Part shown: in pieces, positions 21,635-32,472 of the stretch
Layout: the number at the start of each line of letters is the position of its first letter
Position numbering within the stretch: position 1 is the stretch's first letter
Origin: Pyxicephalus adspersus
Lineage: Eukaryota > Chordata > Amphibia > Anura > Pyxicephalidae
Assembly: GCF_032062135.1 (NCBI RefSeq)
Contig: NC_092860.1
Coordinates: 62,643,708-62,707,707 of the forward strand
Direction: 5' to 3'
DNA length: 64,000 nt
Position numbers and translations under genes: made by a program
Notes under the pieces: generated by a model
Seen by the model: the letters and a program-made list of their open reading frames with translations, nothing else
What the model was told of the DNA's origin: nothing
The model's database searches: none

Positions 21635-24553
21635 ATGTATCCTTTTATGAGTATAATATCTTGGAACATTAAAGGGCTGAGATCCCCCAATAAACGCATG
21701 ACAGTCTTAAGGCACCTGAAACGTATGAAGGCGGACATTGCACTGCTCCAAGAGACACATCTGGGAAGAGAATTTTTTTCTAGAATGCAAAGGGTATGGC
21801 TGGGGGAGGTACTGGGTTTACCTGCTGTGGGAAGAAAAGCAGGGGTCCTGATCCTGTTAAACAGAAATCTGCAGGCTCAGGTGCGAGGGGTACACAGTGA
21901 CGAGGAAGGGAGATTTGTGAAAATACATTTGATACTGGGTAACACCAGATACTCCATTGTCAATGTGTACGCCCCGACCCCCTCTAGGGAGCACCTTTTT
22001 TGCGCAGGCTATGGAATGGGTGACTAAAGATTCTTCCCCGAATTTAATTGTGGGTGGAGATTTCAACTCCATCATGTGTGATTCTGAGGATAGGATGGGA
22101 CCCCGTCAACAGGCTAGCTTCCTTTCAAGTGGGATTACCAGGGGAAGGGCTCAAGAGAGCGCCCTAAGTGCAGAAGCAACAGGTTTGCAGAATGTATGGT
22201 GTCTGAGATACCTGTTAGGGAGGCAGTTTACCTTTGTATCCCATGTACACCTTTCACAGTCTAGAATTGACTACCTATTTTGCACAGACCCACATCTGCA
22301 GAGAGTAGATTCCCCCAAAATCTTGCCTATGGTCATATCTGACCACGCCCCTTTAACGATTAGGCTACTTGACACCATTCCTAAAGGGGATACATGGATT
22401 TGGTGGTTCCCATCCCATTTGTGTACTGGTCCTACTTTTAAGGCAGAGCTCAAGTCGGCATGGTTTGACTACATATCTAGTAATTCTGCACACAGAGACA
22501 ACCCTGTCCTATTCTGGGAGGAGGCTAAAGCCTATTTCAGAGGCAGAATTAGGGACTATGTGTCGAATCAACAGAAACGGACGAACCATAATTATTTTCT
22601 GGCATTGGCAAAATTGAGAGATGCTCAATCTCAACTAAATACTAGCTTCACTAAAGCATTAAGATCCCAATGGACAAAGGCCAAAACTGAATTTGACACA
22701 TGGCTAGAGAGGTTCGAGCAATATAGTGATTTGAACTTGCACAGGTTTGGCAATAAGGCAGGGAAAATGCTGGCTAACTTAATACGCCCTAAATATAAAC
22801 CCACCTCTATCCCTGCGTTGTATTCTGCCGAGGGCACAGAAGTGACCCAACCAGCTCAAATATCTGTCGTTTTGGCGGATTTTTACACAGACTTATATAA
22901 GGAGAAATGTAACTCTCCTGCCAGTGATGGAAATTTACTGGAGGTTTTTACGTGGCCTTTCCCCTATTAGGGAACAGGTAACTCAGCTGAATGTGCCTAT
23001 CACGGAGGCTGAAATTAATAGGGTAATCCCACAAACAGCTAATGACAAGGCCCCAGGCCCAGACGGTCTCACCTCAGAGTTTTACAAAGCTCTGAAGGAA
23101 GATATAGTACAAGACTTAGGTCATCCATATAATAATCTGTGGAAATCTGGATCATAGGACTACAGGGCCCCTTTTATGATTTACCTAAAGCCATGTATGA
23201 ACTGGTTTCCTCTCCAAACAGATACCGATCAGGAGAGGGACGAGACAGGGTTGTCCCGTCTCTGTTGCTTTTTAATATAGCATTGGAGACTCTAGTACGC
23301 CACCTAGAAGTTTCCTCCGAACTCCATGGTATTCGAATAGGCAAGGTAGAATTGTGCTCTGCATTTTTTGCCGACGACATATTATTGTTCACCTTTGATC
23401 CCGCAACAGATTTACCTCGGATAGAAATTTTTTTTACAGAATTCGAGATGTTGGCTGGACTTAAAATCATTGACATTGTCATACTGCCATTGACGCCTTC
23501 ACAGAATAGACCATGGTTGACCAAAATATCATTCCAGGTAGCCCCTGAGTACATTACCTATTTAGGCATTAAAATAGGGAAGGAGGTTTCCTCTGGGTAC
23601 AAACTAAATTATCCACCGCAGTATAATAAAATCAAACAGGAGCTACTAATGTGGAAAAATCTCCCATTCTCCCTCTTTGGCAGATGCCACTTCATAAAAA
23701 TGGTATCCTTTGCTAAGTTACTCTATCCCCTACAGATGATACCTTTATTGCTCCCACATAAGGACATAAAATTCTTACAGAAAGCTTTTACTGAGTTTAT
23801 ATGAAAAGATACCCGGCCTGAAATTTCTATCCTCAAACTGTTCTTACCAGTTGCTGAAGGTTGGATTAACTTCCCCAATATTACCCAATATTCAACCAGA
23901 CTTACTGATGTTTTGGATAAGATAGTAAACCGATATCTCACTGTGAGGAAGGCTACAGTCAATGAGTTATGGAGAGAAACACAATTTAAAATCATGCACA
24001 GGGCACATAAAGTATATAGCCCTAGGCCTGCTGAGGTGAATCTTACCGGTAGGGGACAGACAGGATGTTTGAAATGTGGAATGAATATGGTTCTCTTCAT
24101 CATAACTATTGGGCTTGTACGAGTATATCTAATTTTTGGGAGACAATATTAAAGTTTTTGAAGCAGGTAGTAGGGGTGACTTTCCCATTGTGTCCGATGC
24201 TATGTATAATTGGTGATGGGTCCGCAGTGCAGGGCAAAAGTATAGGAAAAGGACAGGAAACATAGGTAAACCTGTGCTTGCTGGCAGCTAGGGATTCAAC
24301 CCGACACACCTACACGCGAAATTGTTAGATTGTGTTGCTAACGATGTTCTATAGGGATTTGCTAGAAGCCAAACAAGGAGAAGATAAACATAAATCAAAG
24401 TTTTTGAGTAAATGGTTTGGTTTTCATCGACAAAATTATTCTGAATCCAGAGAGGGAGGATATTCTGTCTTATTTCTGACACACCTCTTAGTATATAATG
24501 AATGTGACATACAAGTCCTTGTCAGCCTCACAGTCATGATCAGTTTGTGGTAG
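21635..24553 (+). pseudogene. L1-like ORF2 (endonuclease and RT), copy B, with RT core deletion
   Basis: The ATG at 21635 leads into an APE-type endonuclease: SWNIKGLRSP, LLQETHLG, then after a frameshift near 22000 LIVGGDFNSI, SRIDYLFC and ISDHAPLTIRL. The linker is open to 22970. The RT begins with KAPGPDGLTSEFYK (about 23050), but the frame then jumps at about 23155 to LLLFNIALETLVRHLE and FFADDILLFTFDP, so most of the palm between these blocks (including the first catalytic aspartate, LDAEKAF) is deleted. The FADD box itself is intact. The C-terminal Cys/Trp region (CLKCGM, LHHNYWAC) follows, ending at 24553 after further frameshifts. Confidence 0.88.
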
Positions 24554-25486
24554 GATTGATTGTAAGGGTGGGGTGTTACCTAAGCAAGAAGGGAGTTGCT
24601 CCTATTTATTGATGATAACCCATGGTCCATCAGTTAGGCTTACTAGAAAGAATATTGGAAACTAGACGACCCTGATCTACAGATTAGTCTAAAGATCATA
24701 GTGATATCCAACTACTCCATGTGAGTTTATTTGTTCACTGATGTCTACCTCCCCCCCCCATTGTTTTTCTTTTTCTCTCCCGAATCTTACCCCTGCTTTG
24801 TGTTAGCACCGCACTAAGCAACTTTGTACTGATTCATCGATGTCTGATTTATGCTACGCCTTGTTCTGTATGTTTTGTAAATGAAAATTGTGAAAAACTT
24901 AATAAAAACATTTTTTTTTAAAATATCTTTTTTATTGAAGGCAAGACAATAGAAAACAAATACAGCAAATAAAACATACCATACAAACAAGTGCAGAGTA
25001 CAAAAAAAAGAAAAACAAAGTGTAACGAGCCCCAAAAAGACCCTAACATAAATAACATTACTGCAGACATGAAATACATCCCAAAATATTGTCTGTGTCC
25101 CTTAATTTTTTAATTTTATAAAAGTGACCAAATATACATAGAAAAATAACCACATAACCAGGGGACAAAACCAAGTCCCAAAAAACTAAGGTATACCCTT
25201 GAACAATCGGTAGACTGTTCTCTCTACCTTCCCAGAAATCACTTTACAAAAGAAAATATAGGAGAAAATAGGATTTTTTAGATTCTTTCCCCCCACAGAT
25301 AAACATGCGCCCTTACATCAAACAAATCTCTAACTAGTCGCTCCCAAAGCCCTCAAGTCATACCAGATCTCATGGCGAAAAGTTTCTATAAAAAACCTGC
25401 AGCTGGGACGGAAGTAAAGAATGCTGTAAGTACTGCATCCACGTTGCAAAAAACTTTTGTGGGTGAGTGTCTAAATGTTTGGTGGC

Positions 25487-28400
25487 TTAAGTTTTGTCAA
25501 TAAACATGAGAATTTGCAAATAATTAGTACATTGCGTCAATGTGGAAGGTTGGGGTTCCATCCATTGTTTCAATATAGCTTTTTTAGCTGCCAGCAAACA
25601 AAGATGATCAAATTTAGATAAACCAGAAGCAACACTGGAGGAGGGTTCTCTGTGAAAAAGCGCCAAATGAGGTGACAAAGAATGGGCATGTCCAGTAACC
25701 CGGGCAACTGATTTCCAAAAGGCACTAATTGCCGGGCAATCCCATAACAAGTGCTCTAAAGGAGCCAGTGGAAAAGCACACTTAGGGCAGGCCACTATCC
25801 TCTGAGCCACCACACTAGAGTGAAACTGCAGATTGAACGCATAATACGTTCTATGGATAATTTTAAATTGCAGTTCTCGCCTCACAGTGGCTCACCTCAC
25901 TAACAATAGATTTCCTGACAATGGACCAGCTAGCCTCTAATAGTTCCAACATATCAGAGTATGGGCATCGTAAGTAATCAGCCCATTTGGCCACGAAAGA
26001 TAGCTTTGGTTCCGCCCCTGTAGAGGCTTCCAACAATAACGGGTAGATATATGATATTGAATGTCGAGATGCGGGTGGGCCCAGCAAAGATAAAGAGGTA
26101 TAGGTAATATGGTAAAAGTGCCTTGCTGCGGGAAGAAAACGGACTTGACCTATAAATAGTACAGAGAGTGTTGGGAGGGGAGGGCAAACTTAGCCCTAAG
26201 GACATTAAATGATAATAAACAGTTGGTGTCATCCAGCAAAGCACTCAATTTCTCAATACCTCGCCTTGCCCATAATTTATAGATGTTGTATTGCAATCCC
26301 TGACAGAAGCTAGGTGATGAATATAGTGGTGTCATCACGGTAAAGCTTTGGCAGTAGCGACACAGCTTTTTAGTTTCTCGCCTTGGCAGCAGAGTGTCCC
26401 TCAGAAGCAAATTTGTACGCATATTGCGTGGTATACTAGCATATGGGGCATTGAGTAAACCAAGCAATGACCAAGGTTTCACCAGTAAAGATTCCAGCTT
26501 AACCACTGCATAAAAAGATGTGTGATGCCACCAGTCCTTCACATAGCAAAGCAAACACGCTAAATTGTATTTGCGTATGTCTGGGAAGCCCATACTAAGA
26601 CTTTGTTTAGATTGAACCAATTTAAATCGAGCAATCCGAGGGGTCTTGCCTTGCCACAGGAAGACTGTAAAAGCAGTGTTCAATTTCTGAATATCAGATT
26701 GCCTCAGCAGAAAGGGTAATGTTTGCATGGGATATAATAAGCGTGCAAAGTTGATCATTTTAAGTAAGTGACACCGTCCCATTAGAGATAAGGGTAGGGA
26801 TTTCCAGCTCTGTAATTCCACCAGAATCTTATTATTAATAGGGGTTTCATTCACCTGAATTCCCAGATCAGTAAAAGCATGTTTGACTAATTTCAAACCT
26901 AAGTGACGTATAACTGACAATAGTTCCACAGGTACCTTAGAATGCAGATATAACAATTCACTTTTAATATAGTTTATACAGAAGCCAGAAAAAGATCCAA
27001 AAAACTGTATGTGTCGCAGTAGTATGGGTAGATCTTTCCCTGGGTTCCCCAGAAACAGCATGATTTCATCCGCAAACATGGCTAATTTGACTTGTTTGTT
27101 TTGGATAGGTATTCCTGTAAATAAATTTGGATCTTGAAAAGATCTTCCCAGTGGGTCAATGGCCAAATTTAACCACAGGGGCCATAGAGGGCAGCCCTGA
27201 CGTGTGCCTGTTCCCAACAAAAGGGTAGGAGATAATACACCCGCCACCTGAACCTGAGCTGAAGGAGCAGAGTACATTGTTACTATAAATTGTGTGAAGA
27301 AGCCAGTAAATCCAAACTGGCAAAGCACAGTGTGAAGCCAAGGCCACTCAATACTATTGAATGCCTTCTCCGCGTCGAGCGCCAATAAAGTGCTCGACCC
27401 TTAGAAGGAGCCAACCAATCTATTTTGCTCCAGAACAGTCAGCACCTTTCTAATATTATAGGTCGTGGATCTACCCAATGCAAAACCCACCTGAGCTGGG
27501 CTAACTAGTGTAGGCAAAAGCACCGCCAGACGGCCAGCTAAGATTTTTGACAACAGCTTAACTTAAACATTTAAAAGTGAGATGGGTTGATACGACCCAG
27601 GGTCCAAGGGATCTTTTTGCTTTTTAGGCAGAACTTTAATATGGGCTGAGCAACCCAAGGCCAAATAAGTAGACTTTGAATACAGAAATAACCTCCTCAG
27701 AGGTAATAGGAGAATTTAGACGCAATAAGTTCATCTTCTGATAGATGTGGCAAGTTTAACTACGATCCAAAAATGCCTGACCCAGGGTAATATCACTTCT
27801 TTGTGATGTATAAAGGTTTTGGTAATAGGAAGAAAACACAGCAGCAATATCACGAGGCAAATGTTGTACTGATCACATAGCATCACGAACACTGGTAACT
27901 CATTGAGATGTTCGAAAACCTTTAGCTAGATTCGGCAAGTAGTCAATAGGCCAGATTTGTGGCCAAATGTAAAAAAATTCTGCCGATTTATAAGCACAGA
28001 TGGTGGTATCATATTGATGCAGCCAAAAGTCACAAGCACATTTAGTGCGGAGCCACTCTTCCCTATCCTTTGCTGATAGAGACTCTTTAAATTGCAAGTA
28101 AGCCTGACGGGCCTGGGTACTGGTTTCCATATATTTAGCTAACGTCCTCTTTTTTTGCGAGGACATGTGGGCCATAATTCTACCCCTCAGAACTGCCTTG
28201 GCTGTATCCCAGTATAATTGGGGTGTATTTTGGTGGGCGGCATTGTGAAACTCAAAATCCAGCCATCTGAGCTTCAGGTGCTGTTGAAATTGCTCATCTT
28301 TGGCTAGAAAAGTTGGAAAACGCCAGGTAAAATCAGACTGGTGCAAATAGCCCTCCGTTAAAGACAAAAGTACTGGCGCATGTGTTATGTGAAATAACGA

Positions 28401-29068
28401 TGGGATGAATGGTTGCCGTCTCCAACTTTAGTAGCAGGTCAGCTGAAACCAAGATGGTGTCTAAGGGAGACATACTAGAATGTACTGCAGAAACATGGGT
28501 ATAGTCTCTGTCCAGAGGGTGCAGATGCCTCAAAGAGTCAATAAGACCTGTTTCTAAAAGAAACAGTTGAAAAGATGATTAATTTAACACAGTAGATCCC
28601 TGTCTCGGCGGAGGTGGACATCTGTCTTCCAGTGTGCTAACAGTAGCATTAAAATCACCCGCGACCAACATGGAACTGAGGGAAGATTCTGCAAGACTGT
28701 AAAAAGGTTGTTATAAAATAGTCCATTATCTTGATTGGGACCATACACTGCCAACAGCGTAAAGGCATGGCCGGAAATTGCAGAGTTAAAGCAGCCCATC
28801 TGCCATCGGAAGGGTCACAAGACTTACTAGATATGGTATATTAAAGTCTTTTATGTAGCAGTATCATTACACCAGCACGTCTACCATGTGCAGAGGCACC
28901 CAAGACTTCGCCTACCTAGCTTTTTCTCAGCAAATAGAATGAGGATGACTGCAGATGCGTCTCTTGAAGGATCACAATATCAGCCTGTAATTTTTTTAAA
29001 TGTCTGAGGACCATGGTGCGTTTATGAGGTGAGCGTAGTCCTTTAATATTCCAAGTAACAATTTTCAT
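25487..29068 (-). pseudogene. L1-like ORF2, copy C (longest open RT segment in the window)
   Basis: ATG at 29068 begins MKIVTWNIKGLRSPHKR, the endonuclease start, with LQETHL nearby; the endonuclease then contains stops. The linker is open at 27900-28367. RT motifs ILAGRLAVLLPTLVSPAQVG are near 27540. From 27385 to 26150 there are 411 uninterrupted codons: LDAEKAFNSIEW, GTRQGCPLWPLWLNLAIDPL, MFADEIMLFLGNP, then LSLMGRCHLLKMINFARLLY. The catalytic FADD box reads FADE here, so the second aspartate is replaced. The C-terminal Cys-rich part (VACPKCAFPLAPLEHLLWDC) is at 25487-25885. Confidence 0.88.
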
Positions 29069-29624
29069 TCAAGGAGGCATAAATGAAAAAAGAATAGTGA
29101 ACTGTAGGTAAATTATTTCAGCTTGTTGTCTGGAGCCATCCCAGCCGAGTGGCCCCAGGAAAATACAACTGCCACCAAATGGAGACAACTGCATGGGGGG
29201 AGGAGTAGACAGTCGTTCCAATAATGTAATAGTGCATTGCACATTCGGGGTATACCAAAACCCAGAACAAATTAAAAACAGTGATTACAACAAACATAGC
29301 AAATATCACTTATGCTTGACTTCCTTTTTTCCCAGTGAGGAAATAGTAAAACTCAGAAAAAAACAACCCAAACAGGTTATACTGTTGTGAAAAACTCATT
29401 GCCAAACATGTAAACTGATGGCAAAAGAGAATACATTTTTTTTTGTGTGTGGTGTGTGCAAAAATGGACAACCGGCTCCCTCTAATGGACAGGAAAAATA
29501 AAAAAAAGAAAACATTTCTTCCTTATTTCCCTTACTTTACTTATTGGTACTGCTTGTGCCATGTGAACTTGAGGGAAAAAACAAAAACTCACATTCCCTA
29601 TACACTTATGGCGGAAGATAAACC

Positions 29625-30488
29625 TCATGAGGAGGCAGCAGGAGAGGAGTGAGTGGAACGTGGCCTACGCTCTTTGTCTGATGGTGAGTGGTCGACATCA
29701 TCCAGCGAAGCTACAAAATCCATAGCCTGTTGAGAATCTTTAAAAGTATGTGCTTCTTTATCAGCTGTTAATATTTTAAGTACAGCTGGGTACATAAAGG
29801 GAAAATCTTAACCCTTTAGATATCAGCTGTTTGCAGACCTGTGAAAAAGCTTGTCTTTGCTTTGTCATTTCGGCCACATAATCCGAGAAAAGCATCACTT
29901 TAGTATCATCAATAGTAAAGTGTTCATGTGACCGATAAGCTCTCAACAGCTGAACTTTGTCAGGGAAGTGGAGATTATTCACAATAATGGGTCTCGGAAA
30001 GGGCTAATTGCTTTGCAGAGGTCCCAGCCTATGAGTTCTTTCCACTGGCACAGGAGTAGAAAGTCCCAGTAATTTAGGAATAGTAAAGGTGCAAAGTTTT
30101 TGTACATCAGCTGCATTATACGTTTCCGGTACTCCAATTATTCGCACATTATTGCGCCTAGATCTGTTCTCTAAATCTGGTAATTTCTCCTGTAACGTTG
30201 TGCAATGATCTCCTAGCTGTTTTTTGTTGCGAGCATACTGTAAGTAAGTCATCCTCTAAATCACTCTGTTGTAGCTCCTGGATATTTTCCCCATGCTTAT
30301 AATTAGTATCAGTAAAAGGTTGCATCTGCTGAGATATAGCTTCTGTTATAAGCTGGGCTAGGCTTCAAGCTGTGTGAGACTTCCTGGGCCAGCAATTTGT
30401 AATCTATAACTACTGTGTTACTTGGGGAATCCGATTCCCTACCTGAGCTGGAAGGAAGCTCCATGTGGTCTGTGGCGCCATCGGCCAT
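29625..30488 (-). pseudogene. L1-like ORF1 protein, copy C
   Basis: ATG at 30488 starts MADGATDHMELPSSSGRESD. After a frameshift (about 30250) the frame reads LPDLENRSRRNNVRIIGVPE, the coiled-coil/RRM junction that defines L1 ORF1p, then VERTHRLGP. Another shift leads to FPDKVQLLRAYRSHEHF and VMLFSDYVAEMTKQRQAF, and the C-terminus ends at a TGA at 29625-29627 after PRSTHSSPAASS. Length and domain order are normal for the family. Confidence 0.85.
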
Positions 30489-30790
30489 TTTGACTGAACC
30501 AGCTCTGCCTTCCCCCCTGTCCGTCGCGGCTGCTGCCTCTTAGAAGACTGGGATGAGGAGATGAAACGCTCCATCCAATCTCCGCAGCCTGCAGAACACA
30601 AACAGCCTGCTGCGAGATCGCGGGGTAATTTATTTAGGAAAAAATCCTATGCCTCTTTCTCTATTTGCAGCCTTCTGTCCTCTCTGCCTCCCTTCCCACT
30701 CCTCACGGTTACACAGCCTTCTCACACAGAAAGGCATCCCCAGCATTCCTATAGACGTGCAGCCCCCAGCCTCCCCCTACTACAATCATA

Positions 30791-31606
30791 GAAATACAGT
30801 TGTGATGATTTAACCCATTCTTTTCCTGCTGCTGGTACTGCCTGATATAGAAGATTCACATTAACTGCTGTGTTGCTTCTATCATTTGCATGTAGAACTA
30901 CAGTTACAATGTATGACTGGAATAATGAAACTTACCATTCTAATGCTCAGTCTGCATACAGTTGAATGCAAAATGAAAATGATTACACTTATAAGTAAGG
31001 TTTCGAGTCTCCAGCAAAGTGTCTCCTAGCAACCCCCCACTGGGATTTTCTGCGGTTCCCCTAGAAATGCTTTAGAAGAGGTTACAGCGGGGGACCTGTG
31101 ATTTGTAAGAGGAGGGCAGGGAGGGGCAGAGATATTTCTCCTGTCACATAAATGCAAGTGATGCCGAGACTACAAATCCCGGCATTACTTGCGTCTATGG
31201 AACAGTTAATATAACAGAACAACAATGCGGGGCCACGCAGTGACGCGAGTGATGCCCGGAATAGTAGTAGCGGCATCACTGGCAGAGGATGCGTAGTAGC
31301 GGCCGAGCCAAATGTAATTCATTTTCAGAATTCTTTGGGGGTCCAAAATGAAGAACCTTGCGGGACAGATTTGGCCTGCCGGCCAGAGATTGGCACCCCT
31401 CTTTTAAATTTGTTTTACTGCTTGTTCATAAAATGTAACTACATTTAAAGCAGGGTATCTGACATTCCCTGGTGAGAATTAATTAATGTCATTGAAACAC
31501 ATGGACCTGGAAGATTACCACAAGGAAATGCATAAAAGAATGTCTGATTACCTGCTTTATAAACAGGAAACTATTTCAGTTATACTACAACAAAGGGCTT
31601 GATTTA
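30791..31606. other. Intronic sequence with a hAT-like terminal fragment at its right end
   Basis: No gene is seen. At 31382-31403 the sequence GGCCAGAGATTGGCACCCCTC is, in reverse complement, closely similar to the AGGGGTTGGCAATCTCCGGCC stretch at 46588, suggesting the terminus of one hAT-type MITE family in opposite orientations. The other ends were not found. Confidence 0.4.
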
Positions 31607-31610
31607 TTAA

Positions 31611-32118
31611 CCCCCCTAGCATTCTAACTCTGTGCAAATTTCCATGCAAAAAGTGTTCCATTTTTTTGCATGAAAATTTATTTCAATTTGTAGGCTGTAA
31701 TTCTTAGGCATAACTCACCGATATTTAGTACATTTATTAAATTCAAAATTTATACTTTAAATAACAAACACAAAAATCTAAAAAAAAAGTGTACAGTAAC
31801 ATATAATTTTATAAATTTCTTTTATTGGACTCAATACACCTATTTTGTATTGAATCCAATACAAAATTATTTGAATTTCCGGCCGCACCGATGCATGTAC
31901 CGACATCACCGGGAAACCCTGTAGATCTAATCTGCTCTTCGCAGCTAAAATCGAAGGAGCATGACGTGTCCCCAGGACCTGCAAAACGCCGGGGGACAGC
32001 GACAGAACAAGGTAAGTTTTTTTTTTTTAGTTTAAAGCTACCCCGAGTGTGACTCGGGTATACCGTTTTGGTACACTAAATCCACCCTGAGTCACACTCG
32101 GGATTACCGCTAGTGGGG
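31611..32118. mobile_element. TTAA-flanked MITE (piggyBac- or Kolobok-like)
   Basis: TTAA lies immediately outside both ends (31607-31610 and 32119-32122). The terminal repeats CCCCCCTAGCA (left) and CCCCACTAGCG (right, complement) match with few differences. Near the right end, CCGAGTGTGACTC and GAGTCACACTCGG (about 32044-32103) form a strong internal hairpin. The 508-bp element encodes nothing. Four-base TTAA duplication is known for piggyBac and Kolobok; the sequence alone does not decide between them. Confidence 0.75.
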
Positions 32119-32472
32119 TTAAAGCTCTCCAAGTCTGGAGAGGATACACTTTCATCAGTGAACCTAGGTGCATCAGCAAACCTGGAATAGATTTTTATTT
32201 GTTAGCAAATGTTTTTTTTTTTTTTTTTAATATATTTTTATTGAGGTTAACAGTAGGAAATAAATTGCAGACATTTCATTTGTTTTTTTACAACCAGCAA
32301 GCATGACTAAAAGAAAACAAAATAGACGATATAACATTTGCAACGCTAGTGTAAACATTACACATGTTTTTATGGTAAACCCTGAAATAGGTCCAATACT
32401 TGTCAAAAAAAAAAAAAAACATACAACAAATATACAGTAATGGTATTACAGTAAAATAGACTGAACTAGAAG

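Larger units (their letters stand above)
19918..24916 (+). mobile_element. L1/Tx1-like LINE, copy B
   Basis: A full-span but mutated element. It starts with a GC-rich leader (GATGGTTTTCCGGTTCTGGC near 19925), has ORF1 (20148-21135), a spacer of about 500 bp, ORF2 (21635-24553) and a 3' UTR ending GAAAAACTTAATAAAAAC plus a T-rich tract. Its 3' end directly abuts the 3' end of copy C, which lies on the opposite strand. Similar TTTTTTAAAA sequences flank both ends, a possible but unproven target-site duplication. Confidence 0.85.
24917..30790 (-). mobile_element. L1/Tx1-like LINE, copy C
   Basis: Minus-strand element of a different family from copy B. Its 3' end (tail reading TTCAATAAAAAAGATATTTT on the minus strand) touches the 3' end of copy B. 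ORF2 occupies 29068-25487 and ORF1 30488-29625, with a GC-rich 5' UTR to about 30640-30790; the exact 5' limit and duplication could not be fixed. It has the same orientation as the host gene. Confidence 0.85.

Noticed and set aside
30561..30791. Plus-strand ORF of 76 codons
   Set aside because: Antisense to the GC-rich 5' UTR of L1 copy C; no family motif.
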